Shown here piece by piece: positions 1 through 9,270 of a stretch of DNA of 64,000 bases (position 1 is its first letter; each line of letters starts with the position of its first letter). The notes beneath the pieces were generated by a model that saw nothing but the letters and a program-made list of their open reading frames with translations, made no database searches and had not been told where the DNA came from. Made by a program: the position numbers and the translations under genes. The stretch is from Tenericutes bacterium 4572_104. GTDB lineage: Bacteria > Bacillota_I > Bacilli_A > Izemoplasmatales > UBA5603. The DNA is taken from assembly GCA_002084435.1 (NCBI GenBank), contig NBLG01000006.1, positions 3,764-67,763 of the forward strand. Reading direction: 5' to 3'.

Positions 1-155
1 TCAACTCTATCTATGATTACTACTCTACCACATCCTAGACATTTAATCTTACAAATTACTCCAAAGCTAATAATTTCCCATAGATTCGTTCCACATGGAT
101 GGGCCTTTTTTAAAATTAAAATACTTCCTTTTTTTATATCAAAATTAGGATTCAT
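1..155 (-). CDS. DUF951 family protein, C-terminus cut by window edge
   Basis: The reading frame starts at the ATG at 155-153 and runs off the left edge, so only about 51 residues are visible. It contains HPCG...W near residues 19-26 and a KCLGCGR motif near residues 43-49, the conserved Cys/His pattern of the small DUF951 proteins of Firmicutes and Mollicutes. The family's function is unknown; it is often found near parB or ychF. The start overlaps the end of parB by 11 bases, so translational coupling at the end of the parA-parB run is likely. Confidence 0.8.
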   Translation of the reverse strand, partial: MNPNFDIKKGSILILKKAHPCGTNLWEIISFGVICKIKCLGCGRVVIIDRV

Positions 156-1005
156 CTCTATTCTCCAAAAATAATCTAAATTTTTCTAATTCAGTAATAT
201 TTTGAAATGTAATAACTATTTTATTAGAAGAAACCTTAACAGGTGTTTTTAATGATATTTTATTATTAAGAAAATCTCTGGTTTTATTCAAACCAAGTTG
301 TAATTCTTGATTTATGGGTTTGCGTTTAATTTTATTGCGTTTTTCTTCTTTTTTTACTAAAGATTCGATATCCCTAACAGTTAAATGATTTTCAATAATC
401 ATTTTTGATATTTTTTTAATTCTTTCAATATCTTTTAACTTACTTAAAGAACGAGCGTGACCCATTGTAATGTTCCCTTTATTTATCTCGTCTAGAATAT
501 CTTTAGGCAATTTTAAAATTCCCAATGCATTTGATACATAAGATCTACTTTTCCCTATTTTATTAGCCAATTCTAAATGTGTCAAATTCATAGACTTAAT
601 AGCGTTTTGATATGCTTCTGCTTCCTCAACGATAGTTAAATCTTCTCTTTGAATATTTTCTAATAATGCAAGTTCTGCTAAATATTGATTGTTATAGTCT
701 CTAACGATAGCGGGCACAGTAGAAAAACCCGCAATTTCAGATGCTTTACATCTTCTTTCCCCAGCGACTAACATATAGCCGCTAGAAACCTTTTTAACAA
801 TTACAGGTTGTAAGACCCCGTTAGATCTAATTGACTCTGAGAGTTCTTTTAAAGAGCGCTCATCGAAATGTCTTCTAGGTTGAAAAGGATTAGGTTGAAT
901 GTTTTTTAATTCAATATCAATTACTTCTTCCTTTTCAATATTAATAATTTCATTTTCTTTTAAAAGGTCTTCTAAACCTCTTTTAATAAACTCATCTTTG
1001 TTCAT
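145..1005 (-). CDS. parB: ParB/Spo0J chromosome partitioning protein
   Basis: 286 residues, the usual Spo0J length. The N-terminal ParB/CTPase domain (about 30-120) holds the PNPFQPRR and GERRC motifs, the latter being the arginine-rich parS-gated CTP-binding element. A helix-turn-helix (about 125-190) and a C-terminal dimerisation region follow. ParB loads on parS near the origin and works with ParA in chromosome segregation. The start overlaps the end of parA by 14 bases and the DUF951 gene follows, so the genes form one transcript. A candidate parS site lies in this window at 50943-50958. No Noc paralogue is adjacent. Confidence 0.95.
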   Translation of the reverse strand: MNKDEFIKRGLEDLLKENEIINIEKEEVIDIELKNIQPNPFQPRRHFDERSLKELSESIRSNGVLQPVIVKKVSSGYMLVAGERRCKASEIAGFSTVPAIVRDYNNQYLAELALLENIQREDLTIVEEAEAYQNAIKSMNLTHLELANKIGKSRSYVSNALGILKLPKDILDEINKGNITMGHARSLSKLKDIERIKKISKMIIENHLTVRDIESLVKKEEKRNKIKRKPINQELQLGLNKTRDFLNNKISLKTPVKVSSNKIVITFQNITELEKFRLFLENRDES

Positions 1006-1771
1006 GGCGATTAATCACCTCTTTAGCTAATTTTTTATAACTGATTGATGATTTGCTTTTAGGAGAAAAAACAGTTACAGGCACTCCATAAAAAGTGGCA
1101 TTTGAACATGTTATATTTCTAGGTATAATTGTTTGAAAAACTTTTTCGTTAAAATATGTTTTAATTTCATTAACTATTTGATATCCAGAAGTAACTCTAA
1201 CATCAAGCATTGTCATTAATACTCCAAATATAGTTAATACTTCATGATTAAGCTTTTTCTTAGTTTGAATTAGGCGAATAATATTAAGTAATTGTGTCAA
1301 TCCATCCATGGCTAAAAATTCACATTGAACAGGTATTATTACTCCATCGGATGCAATTAATGCATTGGTTGTAATATATCCAAGTGATGGTGGGCAATCA
1401 ATTAAAACATAATCGTAATCATCTCTTATATTTACTAACATCGAATGTAAAATAAAGTCTCTATTAGAATCCATAATTAGTTTTTCTTCGATTCCTTCAA
1501 CTAATGTTTTTGCAGGCAAAACATCGATTAATTCATTTTTTGTGTGAATTAATACATCATCAAACTCCGCTTCTCTAGTAAAACAATCAAATATTGATTT
1601 TTCAAAACTACCCCGATTAATACCCATGCAAGTAGTTGCATTTGCTTGATAATCCAAATCAATCAACAATATTTTTTTGCCTAAATCAGACAATGAACTC
1701 GCTAGATTAATTGCGGTAGTCGTTTTTCCAACTCCACCTTTTTGATTGGCTATTGATAATACTAAACTCAT
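992..1771 (-). CDS. parA: ParA/Soj chromosome partitioning ATPase
   Basis: 259 residues. A deviant Walker A motif, KGGVGKTTT, lies at residues 11-19, followed by the LIDLDYQAN segment (the Walker A' region with the Asp used in this family) and the Walker B-like IDCPPS. This is a ParA/MinD-superfamily ATPase that binds DNA as an ATP dimer and is regulated by ParB. A ribosome site (AAGGAAG) precedes the ATG. The gene is followed directly by overlapping parB and preceded, 11 bases away, by a membrane protein gene, so the partition genes probably share a message with rsmG and mnmG upstream. Confidence 0.95.
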   Translation of the reverse strand: MSLVLSIANQKGGVGKTTTAINLASSLSDLGKKILLIDLDYQANATTCMGINRGSFEKSIFDCFTREAEFDDVLIHTKNELIDVLPAKTLVEGIEEKLIMDSNRDFILHSMLVNIRDDYDYVLIDCPPSLGYITTNALIASDGVIIPVQCEFLAMDGLTQLLNIIRLIQTKKKLNHEVLTIFGVLMTMLDVRVTSGYQIVNEIKTYFNEKVFQTIIPRNITCSNATFYGVPVTVFSPKSKSSISYKKLAKEVINRHEQR

Positions 1772-1782
1772 ATTTAACTTCC

Positions 1783-2967
1783 TTACTTCTTATAATCAAG
1801 ATATTCTTTAATCATTTCATAGTTATCTCTGTAAAAAGCTATTACTTGTGGTGAGAAAAATTCTTCTAAATTAGTAAATTTTAATATTTCTTCTTCATAA
1901 TTATCTTTAGAAGCTTTTAATTGACTCCAATTTCTATTTTTTTCTAATTCTCTTGCTAGTGTTATATAAACTAAACAAAAAGCTATAATTTGTTCATCTT
2001 TTTTATTGGTTATTTCTTCTACAGAATAACTATATCTATTTTTTTGATAAGTTTTGGTTTCTTCAAAACGAACATAAAAATTAATTAACATAGAGAACAT
2101 ATCTGTGTTTTCATTTAATAGATATTTTCCTAACATATTTGATATTTTTTTCATAGCTACTGATATTTCAGGGTTGTCGAGGATTTGTTTTAATCCTTTT
2201 TCATGTATATATATATATAAATCCATTAAATTAATGATTTCTTTACCATCTTTCATAATCTGTTCAGCTATAAACTCACTTAATTCAAACGAAGCTTTTT
2301 GAAATTCTCTATTTTCATAAATTGATGGTAAATGCGCTTCTTGTCTTATATCTTCTAAATAAAACAAAATATCATCTTGGTACTTATGTATAATACGGTT
2401 CATTTTTACCCATTCATAATTCAAGTCTGTATATAGTTTTTCATTATGAAGTATATGAATAAAATTAACTATATAAAACAATATTAGCATAACCACAAAT
2501 ATATATTGTGAACCAATAATATCATTGGTAATAATTAAACCTTCTTTAAATACTAATGTATAATAAGACCCCAATATAACAACTATAGTGCCATAGATAA
2601 GATACGAAAACACTTCTTGATAAAAAATGATAATTGACAAAGCTATATAGAAAAATAAATAAGCGTAAAAACTATTAACTCCTTGGGTATAATATAGCAT
2701 TAATAATATTGAATAAATAATTGATGTTTGAATAGCGGCTATGATTTTATTAAAACGAACTAGTATAAAAATAATAAATAGTAATATAAATAAACTAGAT
2801 ACAGTTATAATCTTCATCAATATTGAATAATCAAAGAACGCTGAATAAGGTATTGTAATAATGGTTAATATCATTAAAAATACCATCACTAACCATACTT
2901 TTATTTTTCTAACTTCGCTAATTGGAAGAAATTCTGTATTAAGTACTTTTCTAAAAAATTCTTTCAT
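1783..2967 (-). CDS. Multi-pass membrane protein with C-terminal helical domain, unknown (paralogue of next gene)
   Basis: 394 residues starting at the ATG that shares a TGATG junction with the upstream gene; a GGGGTGAT ribosome site sits in the upstream coding end. About six hydrophobic segments fill residues 25-175, followed by a roughly 220-residue soluble helical domain. Its last 80 residues match the neighbour in layout: an aliphatic 'IIAFCLVYITLA' helix, a short loop, then 'FSPQVIAFYRDN' near the end. That tail resembles the end of HD-GYP domains, but no HD or HHE/GYP residues are seen, so at most it is a degenerate relative. Function unknown. It sits between rsmG and parA, where Bacillus carries noc. 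Confidence 0.75.
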   Translation of the reverse strand: MKEFFRKVLNTEFLPISEVRKIKVWLVMVFLMILTIITIPYSAFFDYSILMKIITVSSLFILLFIIFILVRFNKIIAAIQTSIIYSILLMLYYTQGVNSFYAYLFFYIALSIIIFYQEVFSYLIYGTIVVILGSYYTLVFKEGLIITNDIIGSQYIFVVMLILFYIVNFIHILHNEKLYTDLNYEWVKMNRIIHKYQDDILFYLEDIRQEAHLPSIYENREFQKASFELSEFIAEQIMKDGKEIINLMDLYIYIHEKGLKQILDNPEISVAMKKISNMLGKYLLNENTDMFSMLINFYVRFEETKTYQKNRYSYSVEEITNKKDEQIIAFCLVYITLARELEKNRNWSQLKASKDNYEEEILKFTNLEEFFSPQVIAFYRDNYEMIKEYLDYKK

Positions 2968-4166
2968 CAATCATCACCCCCAGACTCAAACGCCTCGGAA
3001 ATGATTATATTAAATACTTCTGGGTTTTCTTGATATATTTTCATTACACGATAATCAATATTATAATAATAATCCGTATTAGTAATCATATTATAAATAT
3101 CTTCATCTGAAATTTTGTTTAATCCAAATAATCCTTTTTTAAGTGTCACGTAAAATATTACAAAAGCAATAATATGAACTTCTACTTTATCAGTTTGTTT
3201 ATTTAATGTTTTAAAATGTGTCGCAGAAAATATTTCTCTTCTTTTAATATCAACATTATTTGTCTTACTTAATTTTACTGCTATTCTATTTAATAAACTA
3301 TGTCTTGAAATTGCAAGATTATTTAAACGATTAAGATCTTCTTTTGTATATTCTGGATATTTATCTAAAATTGTCTGATAATCAATATTTTTTTCTAATG
3401 CTATAAGTATATTTATTTTTTCAGTGAAAATATTAGGCAATTCTAATTTCTTACTAAAAGCATCTAAAAAAGAATTTACCTGTTCATAACAACTTAAAAA
3501 ATCTTTTTCTTCCTTATGAGTTTGGTGCTTTAATTTTAGTAATAAATCAATATTACGATATTCAATTTCTTTTGATTTTGAGATTTGATTATAAAAGAAG
3601 GATTTTTCTTTCATGATAATATAAGAAGAAATGGTTAACATAACTAAAAATAAAATGGAGAATAAAGTCATATTAAATTGATTACCATTTGTATTATTTA
3701 ATGCGATAAACATATCAGGATAATTAGCAACAACAAATATCATTATAAAAATAAAATATAAATCGCTAATTACGATAACTTTTAAATCTTGATAAATTGA
3801 AGCTAAACAATATATAACAAATAACAGCGGAATAATAGATGGTGATTGTAGCATAATAATCATTAATGTAACAACAGAAAACATTCCAAGTGTTAATAAA
3901 TATTTATTTATTTTTAAATATGAATAATCTGTTTCTCCATAGGCTGTCATAATGAAACTTACAAATAATACAACAAGAAAAGCTATTCCTAAAATAATAA
4001 TTGAATCCCATGAATATTTAGCAAATATCATATATGTTAAAGTCATTAACAACAAAATGAAAAATACCACTGTAATAATTGTGGTTTTTCCTCTTATGTT
4101 CTTAATTTCTAAATATTCACGATATTGTTCGATTTCCGAAAAAGCGTATGTTTTCTTTCTTCTCAA
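2967..4166 (-). CDS. Multi-pass membrane protein, unknown (paralogue of previous gene)
   Basis: 399 residues from a TTG start supported by a strong AGGAGG five bases upstream. Hydrophobic segments fill about residues 28-190 (near six helices), then a cytosolic helical domain. Near the C-terminus 'IIAFVIFYVTLKKG' and 'YRVMKIYQEN' align by position with the companion protein, so the two appear to be diverged duplicates. A degenerate HD-GYP-like output domain is a possible reading but catalytic residues are absent. It is linked to rsmG upstream (9-base gap) and coupled to the next gene downstream. No function can be assigned. Confidence 0.75.
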   Translation of the reverse strand: MRRKKTYAFSEIEQYREYLEIKNIRGKTTIITVVFFILLLMTLTYMIFAKYSWDSIIILGIAFLVVLFVSFIMTAYGETDYSYLKINKYLLTLGMFSVVTLMIIMLQSPSIIPLLFVIYCLASIYQDLKVIVISDLYFIFIMIFVVANYPDMFIALNNTNGNQFNMTLFSILFLVMLTISSYIIMKEKSFFYNQISKSKEIEYRNIDLLLKLKHQTHKEEKDFLSCYEQVNSFLDAFSKKLELPNIFTEKINILIALEKNIDYQTILDKYPEYTKEDLNRLNNLAISRHSLLNRIAVKLSKTNNVDIKRREIFSATHFKTLNKQTDKVEVHIIAFVIFYVTLKKGLFGLNKISDEDIYNMITNTDYYYNIDYRVMKIYQENPEVFNIIISEAFESGGDD

Positions 4167-4175
4167 AATATCCTC

Positions 4176-4859
4176 CTATAAAGGATTCTTTTTTATTTTT
4201 CCATATATCCTAGGATAATTGCTAGATGTTGGGTTTATCTTTTTTATTAAGATTAAAACGTGCATTTCATCTTTTGAAATTGAATATTCTTTAATAGCTT
4301 CTATTTCCCCACCTAATTTTTTAATACCTGTCGTTGCTTCTTCTAATTCTTCCTTATATCTTATTGATTTATAAGCAATAAAATAACCTCCAACGCGGAC
4401 AAAAGGTAGGGTAAGTTCAATAAGTATATTTAATTTAGCTACAGCTCTTGATGTAACTAAATCAAAATGATTTCTATAAGGGTACTCTTCTGCCCTTCCA
4501 TGAATTAATTTAATATCTTTAAAATTTAATTGTTCTATTAACTCTTTTAAAAATATAATTCTTTTATTTAATGAATCTACAATAGTAATGCTTAAAGAAG
4601 GTTCAATAATTTTCAAAGGAATTGATGGGAATCCAGCTCCAGCTCCGATATCTAATAAAGTTTTATTAGACAAATCAAACCATTTAGATAGAATAATAGA
4701 ATCATAGAAATGTTTATAATAAACTTCTGTTTCATCCGTAATTCTAGTTAGGTTAGTCTTTTTATTGGCTTCGATTAAAGTTTTATAATATTTATTAAAT
4801 TTGGGATTATATAAGAGTTTATTCAAACTATTATCAAGATTATCTCGCTCTTTAAACAT
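4176..4859 (-). CDS. rsmG: 16S rRNA (guanine-N7) methyltransferase RsmG
   Basis: 227 residues (family about 210-240). The SAM-binding motif DIGAGAGFPSIPLKI is at about residues 70-84, followed by the VDSLNKR acidic loop and the TSRAVA segment, all typical of RsmG/GidB. It methylates N7 of the G527-equivalent in 16S rRNA. It lies 67 bases downstream of mnmG, the usual gidA-gidB order seen near bacterial origins. No anomaly seen. Confidence 0.95.
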   Translation of the reverse strand: MFKERDNLDNSLNKLLYNPKFNKYYKTLIEANKKTNLTRITDETEVYYKHFYDSIILSKWFDLSNKTLLDIGAGAGFPSIPLKIIEPSLSITIVDSLNKRIIFLKELIEQLNFKDIKLIHGRAEEYPYRNHFDLVTSRAVAKLNILIELTLPFVRVGGYFIAYKSIRYKEELEEATTGIKKLGGEIEAIKEYSISKDEMHVLILIKKINPTSSNYPRIYGKIKKNPL

Positions 4860-4926
4860 AATATACTCCTTTAGTATATTTATATTTTACCATATAATAA
4901 TTAAGTTATGATTAAAATCATGAAAC

Positions 4927-6789
4927 TTATGTTTCATACTTGCGTTTTAAATATATTAATAACATCTGAATGTCAGACGGATTAACCCCGCTAATTCTAT
5001 TTGCTTGAGAAATTGATAAAGGTCTTATTTTATTAAATTTACTTCTAGCTTCTAAAGCAAGATTTGGTACATCATCAAAATTAATATCTTTTGGTATTTT
5101 AATGTTTTCTTCTTTTTTTAGTTTTTTCGCTTCTTTAATAGCTTTCTCGATATATCCAGAATATTTAATATTAATTTCCACTTGCTCTTCAACTTCTTCA
5201 CTGTAATTTATCTTAACAGGTAATAATTGTTTAATATGATTCATATTCATATCAGGTCTTTTCAACAAATCATATAAAGATGTTTTTCCTTTAATATTAG
5301 TTAAGTTATGGTCTTGTAAATAATTTTTAACTTCTTTGTTTGGAGTAATATAGTTATTTTTTAATAATTCTATAACCGTTTCAATATCCTGCCTTTTTTT
5401 AACAAAAGTAGCATAACGTTTTTCTGATATTAATCCTAGATTATATCCATAATCACTCAATCTGAGGTCTGCATTATCGTGTCTTAATAATAATCTAAAT
5501 TCCGCCCTAGATGTTAACATGCGATAAGGTTCATTAGTCCCACGAGTTACTAAATCATCTATTAATACACCAATATAAGCTTCATCTCTTCTTAATATCA
5601 AAGAATCTTTTTTTTCAAGTTTCAAAGTTGCATTTATACCAGCCATTAATCCTTGTGCAGCTGCTTCTTCATAACCGCTTGTACCATTTACTTGACCAGC
5701 AAAAAATAGATTTTCTATTATTTTAGATTCTAGAGAAGGCCATAAAGTTCTAGCATCAATTGCATCATATTCTATTGCATATGCATATTTTGTTATAACT
5801 GCATGTTCTAATCCAGGTAAAGAATGCACCATTTCATCTTGAATATCATATGGCATTGAAGTTGAAAATCCTTGTAAATAAATTTCATCCAAAGACCTTG
5901 ATTCTGGTTCAATAAATAATTGATGTCTCTCTTTATCTTTAAACCTTACTAATTTATCCTCTATAGAAGGACAATATCTCGGCCCAACTCCTTCTACAAG
6001 ACCGCTATACATAGCTGACTTAGTAATATTACTATTGATTATTTCATGTGTTTCTGGTCTTGTATGAATTAAATAACAAGGCCATTCTTCATCTAAAACT
6101 CGTAAATATGATGGGTCAAAACTAAAATGATATGCAAAATTGTCTCCAGGTGATAATTCCATCTTACTAAAATCTATTGAATCGCGTTTAATTCTAGAAG
6201 GGGTTCCTGTTTTTAATCTAAATGTTTTATGACCTAATCTTCTTAAATTAGCACTAAGACCAATAGAGGCTTTTTGTTTATATGGCCCTTCACTTATACT
6301 TGTATCACCAATTAATATTTTAGCTTCCATAAATGTTCCAGTTGTAATAATAACAGTTTTTCCCTTTATTGTTTTTCCATCTTCTAAACGTATTCCATTA
6401 ACTGTATTATTTGATACGGTTAATTCTTTAACATATGCTTCTAATAAATCTAAATTTTCTTGATTTTCCAAAGTTTTTAACATTTCAGCTGAATATTCTA
6501 ATTTATCAGACTGTGCTCTTAATGCTCTTACAGCTGGTCCTTTTGATTTATTCAACATTTTCATTTGCAAGCATGTTTTATCAGTGTTTTTTCCCATTTC
6601 ACCGCCTAAGGCATCTATTTCTCTAACTAATGTTCCTTTTGCGGGGCCACCAATAGACGGGTTACACGGCATAAAAGAAACCGTTTCAAGGTTTCCAGTT
6701 ACTAATAAAGTCATTTTATTTCTTCTCGCTGCGGCTAAAGCAGCTTCAACTCCAGCATGGCCTCCACCAACAACAATTACATCATACAT
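4927..6789 (-). CDS. mnmG: tRNA uridine-5-carboxymethylaminomethyl modification enzyme MnmG (GidA)
   Basis: 620 residues, full length. The N-terminal FAD motif VVGGGHAGVEAA is at about residues 6-17; CNPSIGGPAKG and the C-terminal helical domain are intact. With MnmE it installs the 5-carboxymethylaminomethyl group on wobble uridine of tRNAs, using FAD and methylene-THF. Its partner mnmE is not adjacent here but about 43 kb away on the other strand (49593-50942), a departure from the usual mnmE-mnmG-rsmG order. It heads the run into rsmG and the partition genes. Confidence 0.97.
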   Translation of the reverse strand: MYDVIVVGGGHAGVEAALAAARRNKMTLLVTGNLETVSFMPCNPSIGGPAKGTLVREIDALGGEMGKNTDKTCLQMKMLNKSKGPAVRALRAQSDKLEYSAEMLKTLENQENLDLLEAYVKELTVSNNTVNGIRLEDGKTIKGKTVIITTGTFMEAKILIGDTSISEGPYKQKASIGLSANLRRLGHKTFRLKTGTPSRIKRDSIDFSKMELSPGDNFAYHFSFDPSYLRVLDEEWPCYLIHTRPETHEIINSNITKSAMYSGLVEGVGPRYCPSIEDKLVRFKDKERHQLFIEPESRSLDEIYLQGFSTSMPYDIQDEMVHSLPGLEHAVITKYAYAIEYDAIDARTLWPSLESKIIENLFFAGQVNGTSGYEEAAAQGLMAGINATLKLEKKDSLILRRDEAYIGVLIDDLVTRGTNEPYRMLTSRAEFRLLLRHDNADLRLSDYGYNLGLISEKRYATFVKKRQDIETVIELLKNNYITPNKEVKNYLQDHNLTNIKGKTSLYDLLKRPDMNMNHIKQLLPVKINYSEEVEEQVEINIKYSGYIEKAIKEAKKLKKEENIKIPKDINFDDVPNLALEARSKFNKIRPLSISQANRISGVNPSDIQMLLIYLKRKYET

Positions 6790-6838
6790 TTTATCACTTG
6801 CCTTCTGCTATATATCTTTTTAAATAAATATCTTAAAA

Positions 6839-7600
6839 TTATATTAAACTATAATATTTTAATGCATTCATCAGCCCATAATTATTTACATCAGTTGTAA
6901 TATATTCAGCTTTATCTTTTAATTCTTGACTAGCGTTTCCCATAGCTATTCCATGTCCTACAGCCTTAATCATGGATATATCATTATACCCATCTCCAAT
7001 TGCAAATACATCATTCATTTCATAGCCTAAATGATCAACTAATGCTCTTATTCCATCAGCTTTTAAATCTCCTTTTAAATTAACATCATATCCAAATTTA
7101 TTTGAAGAATTAAACTGTAATTCAGGTAATTTTTTACGCATATCATCAATTTTATCTGAATCAAAGACAATCATAGAAAATACATTTCGATTGGGATAAT
7201 AATTACGATCTATATCAGGTTTATCTATTTTAAATATATCACAAAATTTATCCGGAATGTCTGTATCTTTACGATATGCCACATATTTATCATCATATTC
7301 AATTACTAAATCGATATTCTCGCTATCAGAATATTCCATAGCTCGTTTAACATATTCACTAGGAATATAACGTTCAAAAATGATATTACCTTTTACTTGA
7401 ACATGTCCTCCATTAGCTAAAACTAAATAATCAACTCCTAATAAAGAATCATAATTATTTAACAATAAAGGACTTCTTCCGGTAGCTATAGCTATTTCAT
7501 GATTATTTTTTTTCAATAATTCTATACTTTCAATAACTCCTTTAACAGGTTTACCTTCATGCAAAACGGTACCATCTAAATCTAAACAAATTAAAGCCAT
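6839..7600 (-). CDS. Cof-type HAD-IIB family phosphatase
   Basis: 253 residues from the ATG at 7600, chosen because AGGAGG lies six bases upstream; a longer frame would run into the SRP RNA gene. LDLDGTV near the start (nucleophile Asp), ATGRS, and the C-terminal GDGYNDISMI motif define a HAD hydrolase with a type IIB cap, as in Cof/YcsE-like sugar-phosphate or FMN/PLP phosphatases. The substrate cannot be read from sequence. It is 20 bases downstream of the SRP RNA and may be read from that promoter. Confidence 0.88.
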   Translation of the reverse strand: MALICLDLDGTVLHEGKPVKGVIESIELLKKNNHEIAIATGRSPLLLNNYDSLLGVDYLVLANGGHVQVKGNIIFERYIPSEYVKRAMEYSDSENIDLVIEYDDKYVAYRKDTDIPDKFCDIFKIDKPDIDRNYYPNRNVFSMIVFDSDKIDDMRKKLPELQFNSSNKFGYDVNLKGDLKADGIRALVDHLGYEMNDVFAIGDGYNDISMIKAVGHGIAMGNASQELKDKAEYITTDVNNYGLMNALKYYSLI

Positions 7601-7620
7601 TACTATCCTCCTATTTAAAA

Positions 7621-7735
7621 GAATCTCAACCGAAGCATCTCCACCCACATAAACACCTTACTTAAGGCTGCTTCTGTCAAGATCTGACCTGGTTCGTGGG
7701 CATCTATTGAGTGAAGATGATTCGTTTGAGATTCT
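7621..7735 (-). ncRNA. ffs: Signal recognition particle RNA, small bacterial type
   Basis: The minus-strand transcript (about 115 nt) begins and ends with sequences that pair (GAATCTC at one end, GAGATTC at the other) and carries the conserved apical element ACCAGGTCAG...AGCAGC of SRP domain IV, where Ffh binds. It lies just downstream of tadA, as scr does in Bacillus, but is short: no Alu domain, unlike the roughly 270-nt Bacillus RNA. It has its own promoter. Confidence 0.9.
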
Positions 7736-7742
7736 ATCAAAT

Positions 7743-7770
7743 ATTATAACATATTCAATTTCTTTTTCAA
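7743..7770 (-). promoter_or_regulatory. Promoter of the SRP RNA gene
   Basis: On the minus strand TTGAAA (7770-7765), a 16-base spacer, and TATAAT (7748-7743) match a housekeeping sigma promoter. The -10 ends about seven bases before the RNA's paired 5' end. The -35 overlaps the tadA stop region. Confidence 0.7.
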
Positions 7771-8237
7771 TTCTTTTTGTTTCGAAGTGTTTTAAAAAAT
7801 TCTTTTAATATTTTATTAGATTCTGAAGCTAAAACCCCCGATATAACTTCTGTCTTATGATTAAGTGTTAAAGAAAAAACATTGGTTTTTGATTGATGTG
7901 CCCCAAACTTTGGTTCAGAAGCTCCATAAATCAATCTTTTGATTCGTGAATTAATAATAGCTCCAGAACACATAATACATGGCTCTAAAGTTACATATAA
8001 ATCACAATTTTCTAATCTCCAGCTACCTAATTTTTTAGAAGCTTTTTTTATCGCAAGCATTTCTGCGTGAGCCTGAACATTTTGTTTAGATTCAACTAAA
8101 TTATGAGCTCTTGCGATGATTTTGTTATCTTTTACAATAACGCATCCTACTGGAACTTCTAATTTATCTTTAGCCTTTTTAGCTTCTAATAATGCTTGGT
8201 ACATATAATATTCTTTAGTGTTTTTTTCGTATTTCAT
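7767..8237 (-). CDS. tadA: tRNA adenosine(34) deaminase TadA
   Basis: 156 residues from the ATG at 8237, which matches the usual N-terminal length; an upstream in-frame ATG (8288) would overlap tdk by 74 bases. The zinc-deaminase motifs are present: HAEM (catalytic Glu) and PCIMCSG (two zinc Cys). TadA converts A34 to inosine in tRNA-Arg(ACG). The gene follows tdk with a short overlap and precedes the SRP RNA, the same tadA-scr pairing as in Bacillus, although dnaX is elsewhere here (46996-48849). Confidence 0.9.
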   Translation of the reverse strand: MKYEKNTKEYYMYQALLEAKKAKDKLEVPVGCVIVKDNKIIARAHNLVESKQNVQAHAEMLAIKKASKKLGSWRLENCDLYVTLEPCIMCSGAIINSRIKRLIYGASEPKFGAHQSKTNVFSLTLNHKTEVISGVLASESNKILKEFFKTLRNKKN

Positions 8238-8823
8238 ATTTAACTGGTTTTCCTGGAACCTCATGGCAATCTCTACAACGCGCTTCATAAGAATCCTTCG
8301 CCCCTACTAAAATAATAGGGTCATCATAATTAGCTGGACGTCCATCAATTATTCTTTGCGTCCTTGTTGCAGGAGTATGACATTTAACACAAATCGCCGA
8401 TAATTTAGTTACATATTCAGCTAATGCAAGTAATTTAGGCATAAAAGAAAATGGTTCTCCTCTAAAATCGCGATCTAATCCAGAAACTATTACTCTTTTA
8501 CCTTGATCAGCTAAATATTCACAAATATCTACAACTTCTTCATCCAGAAATTGTATTTCGTCTATCGCTACAACATCAGTATCTTCTCGAATATATTGCA
8601 TAATATCACTAGCTTTTGATATTGAAATTGATCTTGTACGATTATTATTATGCGAAACAACTTCATTTTCTGCATAACGATTATCTATTGCTGGTTTAAA
8701 AACAACAATATTTCTATTTGCATACTCTAATCTTTTGATTCTCCTAATCAATTCTTCAGTTTTTCCAGCGAACATAGGTCCGGTAATGACTTCAATCCAA
8801 CCATCTTTTTGTATTAAATACAT
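8215..8823 (-). CDS. tdk: Thymidine kinase (type II)
   Basis: 202 residues. The P-loop [14 protein letters not shown] is at residues 15-28, DEIQFLD holds the magnesium/catalytic acidic residues, and CVKC...CRDC form the structural zinc site in the C-terminal part. It phosphorylates thymidine (and deoxyuridine) with ATP for salvage of deoxynucleosides. It overlaps tadA downstream. In the context of the nuclease/importer locus at 32-46 kb, it is a plausible entry point for thymidine released from DNA. Confidence 0.96.
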   Translation of the reverse strand: MYLIQKDGWIEVITGPMFAGKTEELIRRIKRLEYANRNIVVFKPAIDNRYAENEVVSHNNNRTRSISISKASDIMQYIREDTDVVAIDEIQFLDEEVVDICEYLADQGKRVIVSGLDRDFRGEPFSFMPKLLALAEYVTKLSAICVKCHTPATRTQRIIDGRPANYDDPIILVGAKDSYEARCRDCHEVPGKPVKYEIRKKH

Positions 8824-8863
8824 AATCCAGCTCCTTACGAAAACTATTATAACAAAAAAGCGT

Positions 8864-8888
8864 TAAAAAAAGCCAAACTTTTTTGGCT
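8864..8888 (-). terminator. Rho-independent terminator after rpmE
   Basis: On the minus strand a stem AGCCAAA/TTTGGCT is followed by a run of seven T. It begins three bases after the rpmE stop, separating rpmE from tdk. Confidence 0.85.
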
Positions 8889-8890
8889 TT

Positions 8891-9109
8891 TTAATTATTT
8901 TCTTCTTCTTTAATACCATATTTTTTATTGAACTTGTCAATTCTACCAGCAATAGTAGTAAATTTTTGTTTTCCAGTATAAAATGGATGGCAATTTGAAC
9001 ATGTATCAACATGAATTTCTTTTTGTGTTGATCCTACTTCAAATGTATTTCCGCAAGTTGAACAAGTAACAGTAACTCTATAGTATTTTGGATGTATATT
9101 TTTCTTCAT
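8891..9109 (-). CDS. rpmE: 50S ribosomal protein L31
   Basis: 72 residues. Two Cys pairs (CSTC near residue 16 and CSNC near residue 37) make this the zinc-binding form of bL31, followed by HPFYTGKQKF, the family signature. It is a single-gene unit with its own terminator. No second zinc-free L31 is seen in the window. Confidence 0.97.
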   Translation of the reverse strand: MKKNIHPKYYRVTVTCSTCGNTFEVGSTQKEIHVDTCSNCHPFYTGKQKFTTIAGRIDKFNKKYGIKEEENN

Positions 9110-9212
9110 ATTCGTCTCCTTCTGCCATGATTATTTTTTTATCATAGTAAGTCTATATTATATAGCAAACGTATTATATCAAACAATATTTTAAAATGCA
9201 AGAAAAAAATAT

Positions 9213-9241
9213 ATGAAATGAATTTATTATAATGATATAAT
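9213..9241 (+). promoter_or_regulatory. Putative promoter of the malic enzyme gene
   Basis: ATGAAA (9213-9218, four of six matches to the -35 consensus), a 17-base spacer, then TATAAT (9236-9241). The start codon is 30 bases further on. The -10 is perfect; the -35 is weak. Confidence 0.5.
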
Positions 9242-9270
9242 AAGCATATATATTGTTTTAGGAGTTAATA

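Noticed and set aside
4918..4940. Inverted repeat ATGAAAC-TTAT-GTTTCAT at the mnmG end, first considered as a parS site
   Set aside because: The half-sites are in the reverse order to parS (GTTTCAC then GTGAAAC), and part of it is the end of the mnmG coding sequence. No T-run follows, so it is not a clear terminator either.
6435..6823. Open frames on the plus strand inside mnmG (and similar at 12701-12883, 14078-14260, 52380-52778, 53786-54341)
   Set aside because: They are antisense to well-conserved genes, low in sense, and without ribosome sites. They arise from base composition and are not genes.
7601..7648. Longer start for the HAD phosphatase beginning MGGDASVE
   Set aside because: It would overlap the SRP RNA gene, and the ATG at 7600 has a perfect AGGAGG six bases upstream.
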